From Chersky-267 sp034666965 (GTDB lineage Bacteria > Chloroflexota > Limnocylindria > Limnocylindrales > CSP1-4), in NCBI GenBank assembly GCA_034666965.1, contig JAXDKT010000140.1, positions 1 through 10,272 on the forward strand: a DNA stretch of 10,272 nt, given 5' to 3'. Below the pieces are notes generated by a model. That model had not been told where the DNA came from, searched no databases, and saw nothing but the letters and a program-made list of their open reading frames with translations. The position numbers and the translations under genes are program-made. Positions 1 to 6,354 of this stretch are shown here, piece after piece (positions within the stretch are counted from its first letter, which is position 1; every line of letters begins with the position of its first letter).

Positions 1-8
1 GCGGTCTG

Positions 9-752
9 ATGGCCGGCGAACGCCCCGGATTCGAGCACAGGCCCGAACGGCACGGGCTGATCGGGCCGTTCAGCGGGCGACAGCTGGCCGCCGTCCTGGG
101 CATCGTCATCGTCGTCGCGGTCATCCTCGTCGCGGCCACCCGACCGCTGGGCCAGGTGGGCACGACCGGACCGGGCAACCCGCGCCCGACCGCCTTCCTG
201 CTCGGATCGCCAACGGTCGGGCTCGAGCCTGGCAGCCTCGCCCCGGAGATGTCCGGCACCCGCGCCGACGGAACCGCCTGGGCGCTCCAGGACGTGGACG
301 GCCAGCCGATCAGCCTCGCCGGCCTGCGCGGCAAGGGCATCTGGATCAACTTCTGGGCGAGCTGGTGCCCACCCTGCCAGGCCGAGACGCCAACCCTGCG
401 CGACACCTACGACGCCTACAAGGAGCGGGGCCTGGCGATGATCGGCATCAGTGTCCAGGAAACGAATCCGGCCGACGTGGGGGCCTATGCCGCCAAGTAC
501 GCCCTGGGTTACACGATCGCCGCCGACCTGTCGGCCGACGTCCTCCACCTCTATCGGGTGTACAGCCTGCCCACCCAGGTGTTCATCGGGCCCGACGGAC
601 GGATCCGCAAGGTCCTGACCGGACCGCTCTCGCCGGAACAGGCCGCCGCCGAGGTCGAGGCGATCCTGCCGGCCGCCAGCGGGTCCCACGCGCCGACCAG
701 CTCAGCCGCCCCGACGGGCTCACCGGCGCCGGCAGGCTCCGCCGCGCCCTGA
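9..752 (+). CDS. Membrane-anchored TlpA/ResA-family thiol-disulfide oxidoreductase
   Basis: A 247-residue protein with one hydrophobic segment at about residues 26-44, after a short cytoplasmic N-terminus with Arg/His residues, so the redox domain should face outward. The thioredoxin-fold domain spans about 76-221. It has the active site WCPPC (Cys120 and Cys123) in the context NFWASWCPPC, and the cis-proline loop SLPTQVF (Pro188). These place it with the TlpA/ResA/CcmG redoxins, which reduce disulfides outside the membrane, often on apocytochrome c or copper-site proteins; the partner here is unknown. The last 24 residues or so are a low-complexity tail of Ala, Pro, Ser, Thr and Gly beyond the fold. 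The ATG lies in TGATG, so an upstream gene probably ends at base 9 and the two may be translationally coupled. Its stop is one base from that of the convergent hydrolase. Family call is firm; the precise role is inferred. Confidence 0.9.
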   Translation: MAGERPGFEHRPERHGLIGPFSGRQLAAVLGIVIVVAVILVAATRPLGQVGTTGPGNPRPTAFLLGSPTVGLEPGSLAPEMSGTRADGTAWALQDVDGQPISLAGLRGKGIWINFWASWCPPCQAETPTLRDTYDAYKERGLAMIGISVQETNPADVGAYAAKYALGYTIAADLSADVLHLYRVYSLPTQVFIGPDGRIRKVLTGPLSPEQAAAEVEAILPAASGSHAPTSSAAPTGSPAPAGSAAP

Positions 753-753
753 C

Positions 754-1620
754 TCAGCCCGGCTCGAAGGCGAACCGGTCGCGCTCGCGCACCAGCCGGC
801 CGGCGGGCCGATGGCGCTCGTGGGAGAGCACGATCGTCCAACCCTCGGCGGATGCCCGGGCGAATAGCTCGCCCTTGACCAGGACCGAGTCGAGGGGAAC
901 GTCGTCGAACGCGGTGACCCACTTGGGGTTGGCGCTCCAGGGCCGCATCGCCAGGTCGCCGAAGAAGGCCAGCGTCCGGGCGCTGGGGCCGCTGCCCCGG
1001 ACGACGATGGCCTGGTGCCCGACCGAATGGCCCCCGGTCGGGATGACCGACACGCCCTGGAGGATCTCCCGCTCACCATCGGCCCAGCCCTCGGCGCCCC
1101 ACTCGCGCACGAGTCGCAGCTCGGGCTGGTCGTAGCTCGCGACCAGGCGCGGGTTGTCACCCAGGGCGATCTCCCACTCGGCCCGCTGGGCGACGACGGT
1201 CGCGCGCGGAAATGCCCGCCGGCCATCCGCGTCGAGGAGCCCGCCGGCATGATCGAAATGGAGGTGGCTGAGCGCCACCACGTCGACCGTCGCGGGGTCG
1301 AAGCCGGCCCGCCGCAACGCGACCAGGACCGGGTCGCCCTCATACCCTCGGCTGGTGCGCAGCTTGTCGTCGGCGCGCTCGCCGATCCCGGTCTCGACCA
1401 GGACCCGCCCGGCCGGCGTCTCGATCAGGAGGCAGTTGAGGGCCTGGATGAGACGGTGGTCGGCGGTCAGCTCGGCCGCGACGTGGCGTTCCCAGAGCAG
1501 TCGCGGGACGGGTCCGAAGATCGCCCCGGCATCGGTCAGGAACGTGCCCGCCTGGACCAACGCCACGGTCGTCCCACCGCCCAGGTCGGCGGACCAGTGC
1601 ACGGCATCGTTGAGGCTCAC
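754..1620 (-). CDS. Metallo-beta-lactamase-fold hydrolase
   Basis: A 288-residue protein from a GTG start at 1620. The zinc-site motifs of the MBL superfamily are all present and in order: SHLHFDHAGG (His119, His121, Asp123, His124), GGH (His198), FFGDLAM (Asp222) and LSHERH (His267). This predicts a dinuclear metal hydrolase, cytoplasmic because no signal peptide is seen. Length and motif spacing suit the broad lactonase/quorum-quenching-like and uncharacterised MBL proteins, but the substrate cannot be read from sequence. The frame stays open to 1746, but that extension overlaps the end of dcd and is a low-complexity Arg/Pro/Ser stretch, so I chose the GTG 31 bases after the dcd stop. No strong Shine-Dalgarno is visible, so the start is uncertain by a few codons (a second GTG is at 1605). 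It is probably the last gene of the nrdR-dcd operon. Confidence 0.85.
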   Translation of the reverse strand: MSLNDAVHWSADLGGGTTVALVQAGTFLTDAGAIFGPVPRLLWERHVAAELTADHRLIQALNCLLIETPAGRVLVETGIGERADDKLRTSRGYEGDPVLVALRRAGFDPATVDVVALSHLHFDHAGGLLDADGRRAFPRATVVAQRAEWEIALGDNPRLVASYDQPELRLVREWGAEGWADGEREILQGVSVIPTGGHSVGHQAIVVRGSGPSARTLAFFGDLAMRPWSANPKWVTAFDDVPLDSVLVKGELFARASAEGWTIVLSHERHRPAGRLVRERDRFAFEPG

Positions 1621-1651
1621 CGCCGGTCTCGGACGTGGCGTCGCGGTCCGT

Positions 1652-2248
1652 TCAGGACCGGGACGGCTCCTCGCGCTTGTGCCCGGCAAAATCGCGGTGG
1701 AAGGCGGACGCCGTCGGCTCGGACTGGCCCTGGTACTTCGAGCCAAGGTCCGGCGAGCCGTACGGCCGGTCGACCGGGCTCGACATCCGGAAGAAGCTGA
1801 TCTGTCCGATGCGCATGCCGAAGTACAGCGCGATCGGCAGGTTGGCGACGTTGCTCAGCTCGAGGGTGAGATTGCCCTTCCAGCCCGGGTCGACATAGCC
1901 GGCGGTGGAATGGATCAGCAGGCCCAGTCGTCCGAGCGAGCTCTTGCCCTCGAGTCGAGCCACGAGGTCGTTGGGCAGCTCCACCCATTCGAGAGTCTGG
2001 CCCAGCACGAACTCGCCGGGATGGAGGATGAACGGCTCGTCGTCGTCGACCCGCAGGAGCTCGGTCAGGTCCGGTTGGGGAGCCCGCACGTCGATGTAGG
2101 CGTAGCGGTTGTTGCGGAACACCCGGAAGCTGCGGTCCAGGTGCAGGTCCACCGACGACGGCTGGAGGTCGTGCGCATCGTAGGGATCGATCCGGATGTC
2201 ACCGGCCTCGATCGCGGCCCGGATGTCACGGTCGGACAGGACGCTCAT
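1652..2248 (-). CDS. dcd: dCTP deaminase, probably bifunctional dCTP deaminase/dUTPase (dUMP-forming)
   Basis: A 198-residue protein of the trimeric dCTP deaminase/dUTPase fold. Visible motifs are PSSVDLHL (30-37), the nucleotide-binding GKSSLGRLG (101-109), HSTAG (113-117), TLELSN with the likely catalytic Glu130, and the C-terminal KYQGQ (171-175) that closes over the nucleotide. Monofunctional E. coli Dcd has TAH where this protein has TAG. From memory, the Gly version is found in the bifunctional enzymes of Mycobacterium tuberculosis and Methanocaldococcus, which turn dCTP directly into dUMP, ammonia and diphosphate (EC 3.5.4.30). The whole central block also resembles the mycobacterial protein closely. 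I therefore infer the bifunctional activity, which would feed thymidylate synthase without releasing dUTP. The ATG overlaps the nrdR stop (ATGA), with GAGGA at 2252-2256 as its ribosome site. Confidence 0.95.
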   Translation of the reverse strand: MSVLSDRDIRAAIEAGDIRIDPYDAHDLQPSSVDLHLDRSFRVFRNNRYAYIDVRAPQPDLTELLRVDDDEPFILHPGEFVLGQTLEWVELPNDLVARLEGKSSLGRLGLLIHSTAGYVDPGWKGNLTLELSNVANLPIALYFGMRIGQISFFRMSSPVDRPYGSPDLGSKYQGQSEPTASAFHRDFAGHKREEPSRS

Positions 2249-2712
2249 AGATCCTCGCCGCGGGTTTCGTACAGGGTGTCGACCTCGCGCTTGAGGTCTT
2301 CGAGGTCCTCGAAGCTCTGGTACACGCTGGCAAAGCGGATGTAGGCGATCTGGTCGATCCCGCGGAGGGCCTCCATGGCCAGCGTCCCGATCCGGGACGA
2401 GGGGATCTCGCTGGCTCCAGCCGAGCGCAACTCGGCCTCGATCGCGTCGGCGGCGGACTCGGCCGCGCCATCGGCCACGGGCCGTCGGGTGAGCGCCTTG
2501 CGCAGGCCCGAGGCGAGCTTGTCGCGGTCGAACTCCTGGCGGATGCCGTCGCGCTTGACCACGACCAGGCGGGCAGCCTCGACTCGCTCGTAGGTCGTGA
2601 ACCGGGTGGCGCAGGCGGCGCATTCGCGTCGGCGGCGGATCGTGGCCGCGTCGTCGAGATCGCGCGAGTCGACGACCCGGGTCTCCCGCTCACCGCACTG
2701 GGGGCAGCGCAT
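2245..2712 (-). CDS. nrdR: Transcriptional repressor NrdR
   Basis: A 155-residue protein of the usual NrdR length. An N-terminal zinc ribbon uses Cys3, Cys6, Cys31 and Cys34 (CPQCG and CAAC), with an Arg-rich stretch just before the second pair and RFTTYERVE after it. An ATP-cone domain follows at about 46-136, starting VVKRDGIRQEFDRDKL. NrdR senses ATP/dATP through the cone and represses ribonucleotide reductase genes by binding paired NrdR boxes. The frame is open to 2769, but the Met at 2712 starts exactly at the conserved MRCPQCG and has a good ribosome site (AGGGAG, 2717-2722). Two NrdR-box-like sites lie 48-94 bases upstream, so the gene is probably autoregulated. It overlaps dcd by four bases, tying the dNTP sensor to pyrimidine deoxynucleotide supply. 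No ribonucleotide reductase gene lies in this window. Confidence 0.97.
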   Translation of the reverse strand: MRCPQCGERETRVVDSRDLDDAATIRRRRECAACATRFTTYERVEAARLVVVKRDGIRQEFDRDKLASGLRKALTRRPVADGAAESAADAIEAELRSAGASEIPSSRIGTLAMEALRGIDQIAYIRFASVYQSFEDLEDLKREVDTLYETRGEDL

Positions 2713-2716
2713 CGCT

Positions 2717-2722
2717 CTCCCT
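2717..2722 (-). promoter_or_regulatory. Ribosome binding site of nrdR
   Basis: On the - strand the sequence reads AGGGAG four bases before the ATG at 2712. It decides the nrdR start against the longer open frame to 2769, which has no conserved residues. Confidence 0.7.
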
Positions 2723-2759
2723 GACCCTTCGCCCGTCGACCCGGATCTCGGGCCGACCA

Positions 2760-2775
2760 CCACTACCACTAGTGG
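2760..2775. promoter_or_regulatory. Candidate NrdR box 1 (promoter-proximal to nrdR)
   Basis: The sequence is C-CACTA-CCAC-TAGTG-G. The recalled NrdR consensus is acaCwAtATaTwGtgt, two CACWA/TWGTG half-sites around a four-base centre. Both half-sites match perfectly here with the right spacing; only the AT-rich centre is replaced by CCAC. It lies 48 bases upstream of the nrdR start and 31 bases from the second box, centre to centre. Confidence 0.65.
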
Positions 2776-2797
2776 TATGGCCCGATGGTACCACTAG
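2764..2797. repeat. Perfect palindrome and overlapping inverted repeat upstream of nrdR
   Basis: TACCACTAGTGGTA (2764-2777) is a perfect 14-base palindrome. Its right arm CTAGTGGTA (2769-2777) is repeated inverted as TACCACTAG (2789-2797) after an 11-base spacer. The repeats partly coincide with the two candidate NrdR boxes, so the same bases can be read as several overlapping operator half-sites. A transcript could fold the second repeat into a nine-base-pair hairpin, but no run of U follows on either strand, so a terminator is unlikely. Confidence 0.75.
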
Positions 2798-2806
2798 ATA
2801 CGGTGT
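2791..2806. promoter_or_regulatory. Candidate NrdR box 2
   Basis: The sequence is C-CACTA-GATA-CGGTG-T. The left half-site CACTA, the central AT and the GTGT end match the recalled NrdR consensus; the right half-site has CGGTG instead of TWGTG. Exactly 15 bases separate it from box 1, the known tandem arrangement that puts both boxes on the same face of the helix. The pair is better evidence than either site alone. Confidence 0.65.
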
Positions 2807-2822
2807 CTCGACCGGCATCTTG

Positions 2823-3380
2823 TCAGCGTTTGCGGCGCGACAGCCAGCGGCGCTGATCGGCCGGGCGGCCCGAGGCCAGGTCGTCGGCGTGGCGGGCGAT
2901 CGCCTCGCGGGCGTGGAGGGTGTTGAGGTACCCGCGCTTGATCGCCGTCTGGGCCTCCAGCTCCTGGTGGGGACCCGACGGCGCGGTCATCACGCCGCAG
3001 CCGTAGGTGGCCATCTCCAGCGCGCGCGCGGCGCGCTCCAGCTCGGCCAGCAGATTGGCCCGGACGTCGTCGGCCGGAACCGGTCCGTGGAGCGCGGCGG
3101 CCTCCTGGGTGTAGCGGGCCACGGCATCGCGGGCCGCCGCAAGGTTGGGCTCGATCGTGTCCGCCGCGACGTGATGACGGCGGACGGCGTCGATCCGCTC
3201 GATGACGCCGGTCAGGGACGTGTCGATCCGTGCCGCCAGGTCCTCGACCGCGCGCCGGAACCGCTCCTCGTCACGAGTCCGGGTCAGGCTCCGCGATGCG
3301 CGCCGGAAGAGGACGATGAACACGGCCGCCAGGACGACGAACGCGACCAGCGGGATCACCAGCGCCAGGATCGATGCCAC
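2823..3380 (-). CDS. Orphan membrane-anchored protein, function unknown
   Basis: A 185-residue protein from a GTG start 21 bases after the etfA stop, so probably in the same transcript. One strongly hydrophobic segment (about residues 3-25) is followed by Arg-rich FRRASRSLTRTR, which should keep the long C-terminal part in the cytoplasm. The rest is highly charged and predicted mainly helical, with a possible coiled-coil character at about 35-125. It has a single Cys (128), in the stretch ATYGCGV, and a basic end (WLSRRKR). I recognise no catalytic motif and no family. Its place suggests, but does not show, a link to the membrane end of the ETF path; it could equally be an unrelated tail gene. 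It has the same GC-rich composition as its neighbours. Coding status is supported by the open frame, tight spacing and coherent TM-plus-helix architecture; the start is less certain because only a distant G-run precedes it. Confidence 0.75.
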   Translation of the reverse strand: MASILALVIPLVAFVVLAAVFIVLFRRASRSLTRTRDEERFRRAVEDLAARIDTSLTGVIERIDAVRRHHVAADTIEPNLAAARDAVARYTQEAAALHGPVPADDVRANLLAELERAARALEMATYGCGVMTAPSGPHQELEAQTAIKRGYLNTLHAREAIARHADDLASGRPADQRRWLSRRKR

Positions 3381-3401
3381 GGCTCGGTCGCGTCCCCCCG
3401 T

Positions 3402-4370
3402 TCAGGTCGTGCGGGCGCGCAGGGCCGCCACCAGAGCTGGGACGACCTCGAACAGGTCGCCCAGGACCACCACGTCGGCGTACTCGGCGATGGGCGCGTC
3501 GGGATCGCGGTTGATGGCCACGATCGTGTCGGCCGTCTGCATCCCGACCTTGTGCTGGATCGCCCCGGAGATGCCCAGGGCGACGTACAGCGCCGGCTTG
3601 ACGATCTTGCCGGTCTGGCCGATCTGCTGACTGTATGGGATCCAGCCCGCGTCCACCGCCGCGCGAGAGGCGCCGATCGCCCCGCCGAGCGTGGCCGCCA
3701 GCTCCTCGACGATCCGGAAGCCGTCGGGCCCGCCGACGCCCCGGCCACCGGCCACGATGACCCGTGCCTCCTCGATCGGGGCCGCTCCGCCGGCCTCGGC
3801 AACCCGCTCCAGAACGCGAACGGCCGGAACGTCCTCGGCCGGCTCGGAGGCCACGACCTTGACCCGCCCGGCGCTGCTGGCCGGCTCGGCGGTGACCACA
3901 TTCGGTCGAACGGTCACGATGCCCGGCCCGTCGCTGAATACCGACCAGGTGTTGAGGCGCCCGCCGAACACACTCATCTCCACGACCGGCCCGTCGTCCC
4001 AGGTCACCGCGGTCGCATTGCCCAGCAGACCCCGACCGAGGACCGCCGACAGGATGCCGGCGACGTCCCGCCCGTCGGGCGATGCCCCGAGCAGGACCAG
4101 GTCCGCGCCGCGAGCCAGGCGGACCGCCTCGGCCGCGACCCGCTGGGGCGCGACGTGATCGGCCAGCTCGGGGGCGGCTACGGCCTCGACCTCGGGCAGG
4201 TAGGCAGCCAGCTCCCCGGCGGCGGCGGTCGGGTCCGTGGCGACGACCAGGCCACGCACATCGTGACCGGAGGCCTCGGCCAGGGTTCTCGCCAGGGTGG
4301 CCACCTCGCCGCTGATCCGGGCCAGCGTCCCGTCGGGGGCGACCTCGGCGATGACCGCGATCGTGCCCAT
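3402..4370 (-). CDS. etfA: Electron transfer flavoprotein subunit alpha
   Basis: A 322-residue protein of normal EtfA/FixB length. The C-terminal FAD domain is intact: GGRGVGG (208-214), GASRAAVDAGW (233-243), SQQIGQTGKIV (247-257), the EtfA signature GISGAIQHKVGM (266-277) and AINRDPDAPI (285-294). The N-terminal domain (about 1-190) has the Rossmann-like fold shared with EtfB. With EtfB it forms the soluble heterodimer that takes electrons from acyl-CoA dehydrogenases and hands them to a membrane quinone reductase; the candidate donor and acceptor are both encoded just upstream. Its ATG shares one base with the etfB stop (TGATG), indicating translational coupling, which suits a 1:1 complex. 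Sequence alone does not show whether this ETF can bifurcate electrons, but the neighbouring enzymes favour ordinary, non-bifurcating transfer. Confidence 0.97.
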   Translation of the reverse strand: MGTIAVIAEVAPDGTLARISGEVATLARTLAEASGHDVRGLVVATDPTAAAGELAAYLPEVEAVAAPELADHVAPQRVAAEAVRLARGADLVLLGASPDGRDVAGILSAVLGRGLLGNATAVTWDDGPVVEMSVFGGRLNTWSVFSDGPGIVTVRPNVVTAEPASSAGRVKVVASEPAEDVPAVRVLERVAEAGGAAPIEEARVIVAGGRGVGGPDGFRIVEELAATLGGAIGASRAAVDAGWIPYSQQIGQTGKIVKPALYVALGISGAIQHKVGMQTADTIVAINRDPDAPIAEYADVVVLGDLFEVVPALVAALRARTT

Positions 4371-5152
4371 CAGATGAGCCTGCGCTCGGCCAGGAACTCG
4401 ACCAGCTGGTCGGCCGCCTCGGCCGCCGGCGCGCGGATCACCCGGGTCGCCGCCCGGGCCGGCGGCGCCTCGGCCCGGAGCACCTTGGTGGTCGCGGCCG
4501 AGCCCCCGACCTCGCTTGGATCGAGCCCCAGGTCGGCCAGCGACCAGGTCACGATCTCCTTGGAGCGGGCGGCCATGATCCCCTTGAGCGAGGGGTAGCG
4601 CGGCTCACCCAGAGCCTGGGTCGCGACGACCAGCGCCGGGAGGGCCGCCTCGAGCTGGTCGTATCCGGTCGGGCTGATCCGGCGGACGCGCACGACCGCG
4701 CCGCTGGGCTCGATCCTGGCCGCGTACGACAGGTAGGGCAGCCCGGTCAGCGTCGCGACCCCCGCGGCGACGGTCCCGGTGCCGCCGTCGGAGGTGTCGG
4801 CGCCGGCCAGGACGAGGTCGTATTCGAGCCGGTCGAGCGCGGCCGCGAGGACCCGGGCCGTTGACAGGGTGTCCGAGCCGGCCAGGGCCGGATCCGTCAC
4901 GAGCACGCCCGAGTCGGCGCCCATCGCAAGAGCCTTGCGCAGGGTCTCCGGAGCGGTTTCGGGCGCCATTGCCAGGAGGGTCACCGTTCCCTCGCCGGCG
5001 GCCTCGCGGAGCTTGAGCGCGGCCTCGATGGCATATTCGTCGTTGGCGTTGACGACGGCGGGTGACGCCGCCCGGTCGACCCGCAGGTCGGGGCCGAGGC
5101 GCTCCTGGCCGGTGGTGTCCGGCACGGGTTTCGCGAGGACGACGATCCGCAC
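4370..5152 (-). CDS. etfB: Electron transfer flavoprotein subunit beta
   Basis: A 260-residue protein of normal EtfB/FixA length. It starts with the characteristic VLAKPVPDT strand-loop, then NDEYAIEAALKLRE (37-50), the nucleotide-site loop ADTSDGGTGTV (118-128) that binds AMP in housekeeping ETFs, and LPALVVATQALGEPRYPSLK (171-190), the EtfB signature area and recognition-loop region that docks onto dehydrogenases. It has a GTG start with GGAGG at 5163-5167, ten bases away. That the following etfA is coupled by TGATG supports a co-made heterodimer. The acyl-CoA dehydrogenase ends 25 bases upstream. The partner dehydrogenase is inferred from adjacency; an ETF usually serves several dehydrogenases, so this copy may serve others elsewhere in the genome. 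Confidence 0.97.
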   Translation of the reverse strand: MRIVVLAKPVPDTTGQERLGPDLRVDRAASPAVVNANDEYAIEAALKLREAAGEGTVTLLAMAPETAPETLRKALAMGADSGVLVTDPALAGSDTLSTARVLAAALDRLEYDLVLAGADTSDGGTGTVAAGVATLTGLPYLSYAARIEPSGAVVRVRRISPTGYDQLEAALPALVVATQALGEPRYPSLKGIMAARSKEIVTWSLADLGLDPSEVGGSAATTKVLRAEAPPARAATRVIRAPAAEAADQLVEFLAERRLI

Positions 5153-5162
5153 CTGCGGGCAA

Positions 5163-5167
5163 CCTCC
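5163..5167 (-). promoter_or_regulatory. Ribosome binding site of etfB
   Basis: GGAGG on the - strand, ten bases before the GTG at 5152. It lies in the 25-base gap after the acyl-CoA dehydrogenase stop and supports the GTG start; no ATG alternative lies nearby. Confidence 0.65.
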
Positions 5168-5177
5168 GTTGGGGCGA

Positions 5178-6344
5178 TCAGCGCTGGGCGGTGAGCAGGG
5201 ATCGGGCGACGACCAGGCGCTGGATCTGCTGGGTGCCCTCGTACAGCTGGGTGATCTTGGCGTCGCGCATCATCCGCTCGACCGGGAACTCGTCGACATA
5301 GCCGTAGCCCCCCAGGACCTGTACTGCGTCGGTCGTGACCCGCATCGCGGCGTCGCCGGCGACCAGTTTACAGACCGCGGCCCAGCGCCCGGGATCGCCC
5401 TCCCCCGCCTCGATGGCCGCGCAGGCCGTGTACAGCAGCGAGCGAGCCGCCTCGGTCGTGGCGTCCATGTCGGCCAGCATCGCCTGGATCATCTGGAACT
5501 CGGCGATGGGCTTGCCGAACTGGACCCGCTCGGTGGCGTAGTGGGCGGCCACGTCCAGTGCGCCCTGGGCGATCCCCACCGCCTGGGCGGCGATGCCCGG
5601 CCGCGAACGCTCGAAGGTGCGCATGGCCAGGGCGAACCCCTCCCCTTCGGCACCGACCCGGTTCGCGGCGGGAACCCGGACTCCATCGAACAGGAGCTCC
5701 GAGGTCGGCGAGCCCCGGATACCCATCTTGTGCTCCAGCCGGCCGACGCTGAACCCCGGTCGGTCCTTCTCGACCACGAAGCAGGACAGGTTGCGGTGGC
5801 GCTTGCCGGCGGGGTCGGTCACCGCGAAGACCGTGATCAGGTGGGCCACGCTGCCCTGGCTGATGAACCGCTTGGTGCCGTCGAGAACGTAGTCGTCGCC
5901 CTCGCGGACCGCGCGGGTGGCGATCGCCCCAGCGTCCGAGCCGGCGCCGGCCTCGGTCAGCGCGAACGCGATGAGCGCCTTGCCGGCGGCCAGGTCGGGC
6001 AGCCAGCGCTGTTTCTGCTCATCGGTCCCGGCCATCACGATCGGCAGCGAGGCGAGCTCGTGGACGGCCAGGATGAGCCCGGTCGTGGCGCACGCCGCGC
6101 TGAGCGCCTCGATCGCCAGGCAGGTCGTCAGCAGATCCGCGCCGAGACCGCCGTACTCGATCGGGTAGGGCAGGCCCAGGATGTCCTGGGCGGCCAGCAG
6201 CTCCTTGATGTCCCACGGGAACTCGGCCGTGCGGTCGATCTCGGCGGCGCGCGGCGCGACACGCTCGCGGGCGACCAGGCGAACGGCGTCACGCAGGGCG
6301 CGCTGCTCGTCGGTCAGCCGGAACGCCGCCGCCGGCTCGCTCAT
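5178..6344 (-). CDS. Acyl-CoA dehydrogenase
   Basis: A 388-residue FAD enzyme of usual family length that makes a trans-2-enoyl-CoA from an acyl-CoA and passes electrons to ETF. Family signatures are both present: ALTEAGAGSD (128-137) and QVLGGYGYVDEFPVERMMRD (342-361). The catalytic base is the Glu of LYEGTQQIQR (Glu369), in the position used by short- and medium-chain enzymes. RVQFGKPI (273-280) is the conserved helix near the FAD. The frame is open to 6476, but the extension overlaps the upstream gene and is low complexity, so the ATG at 6344 (MSEPAAAFRLTDEQ) is preferred, ten bases after the upstream stop. The overall type is close to short/branched-chain or butyryl-CoA dehydrogenases; chain-length preference cannot be fixed from sequence. 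Sitting between the quinone reductase gene and etfBA, it supplies electrons to this module. Confidence 0.95.
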   Translation of the reverse strand: MSEPAAAFRLTDEQRALRDAVRLVARERVAPRAAEIDRTAEFPWDIKELLAAQDILGLPYPIEYGGLGADLLTTCLAIEALSAACATTGLILAVHELASLPIVMAGTDEQKQRWLPDLAAGKALIAFALTEAGAGSDAGAIATRAVREGDDYVLDGTKRFISQGSVAHLITVFAVTDPAGKRHRNLSCFVVEKDRPGFSVGRLEHKMGIRGSPTSELLFDGVRVPAANRVGAEGEGFALAMRTFERSRPGIAAQAVGIAQGALDVAAHYATERVQFGKPIAEFQMIQAMLADMDATTEAARSLLYTACAAIEAGEGDPGRWAAVCKLVAGDAAMRVTTDAVQVLGGYGYVDEFPVERMMRDAKITQLYEGTQQIQRLVVARSLLTAQR

Positions 6345-6354
6345 CGGCTGGCGG

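Larger units (their letters stand above)
2713..2822 (-). promoter_or_regulatory. Promoter/operator region of the nrdR-dcd operon
   Basis: These 110 bases, between the stop of the orphan membrane protein and the start of nrdR, are the largest non-coding stretch in the window. They are locally richer in A/T around 2761-2806 than the flanking genes. The interval holds two NrdR-box-like sites and a cluster of inverted repeats. A weak candidate core promoter on the - strand is TACCAT (2785-2790) as the -10 and TCGAGA (2806-2811) as the -35, with a short 15-base spacer. It would lie between and across the two boxes, as expected for repression. The promoter elements are tentative; the region's regulatory role is better supported by its repeats and position. 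Confidence 0.5.

Noticed and set aside
1621..1746. N-terminal extension of the metallo-beta-lactamase-fold frame
   Set aside because: Overlaps the dcd 3' end and lacks conserved residues; the GTG at 1620 is the better start.
2769..2797. Hairpin as intrinsic terminator of the ETF operon
   Set aside because: A nine-base stem with an 11-base loop is possible, but no U-run follows and the stem is not GC-rich enough for a typical terminator. Its position and half-site content fit an operator better.
2772..4598. 608-residue open frame on the + strand opposite etfA and the orphan protein
   Set aside because: Same antisense artefact; it also begins inside the nrdR operator and has no recognisable domain.
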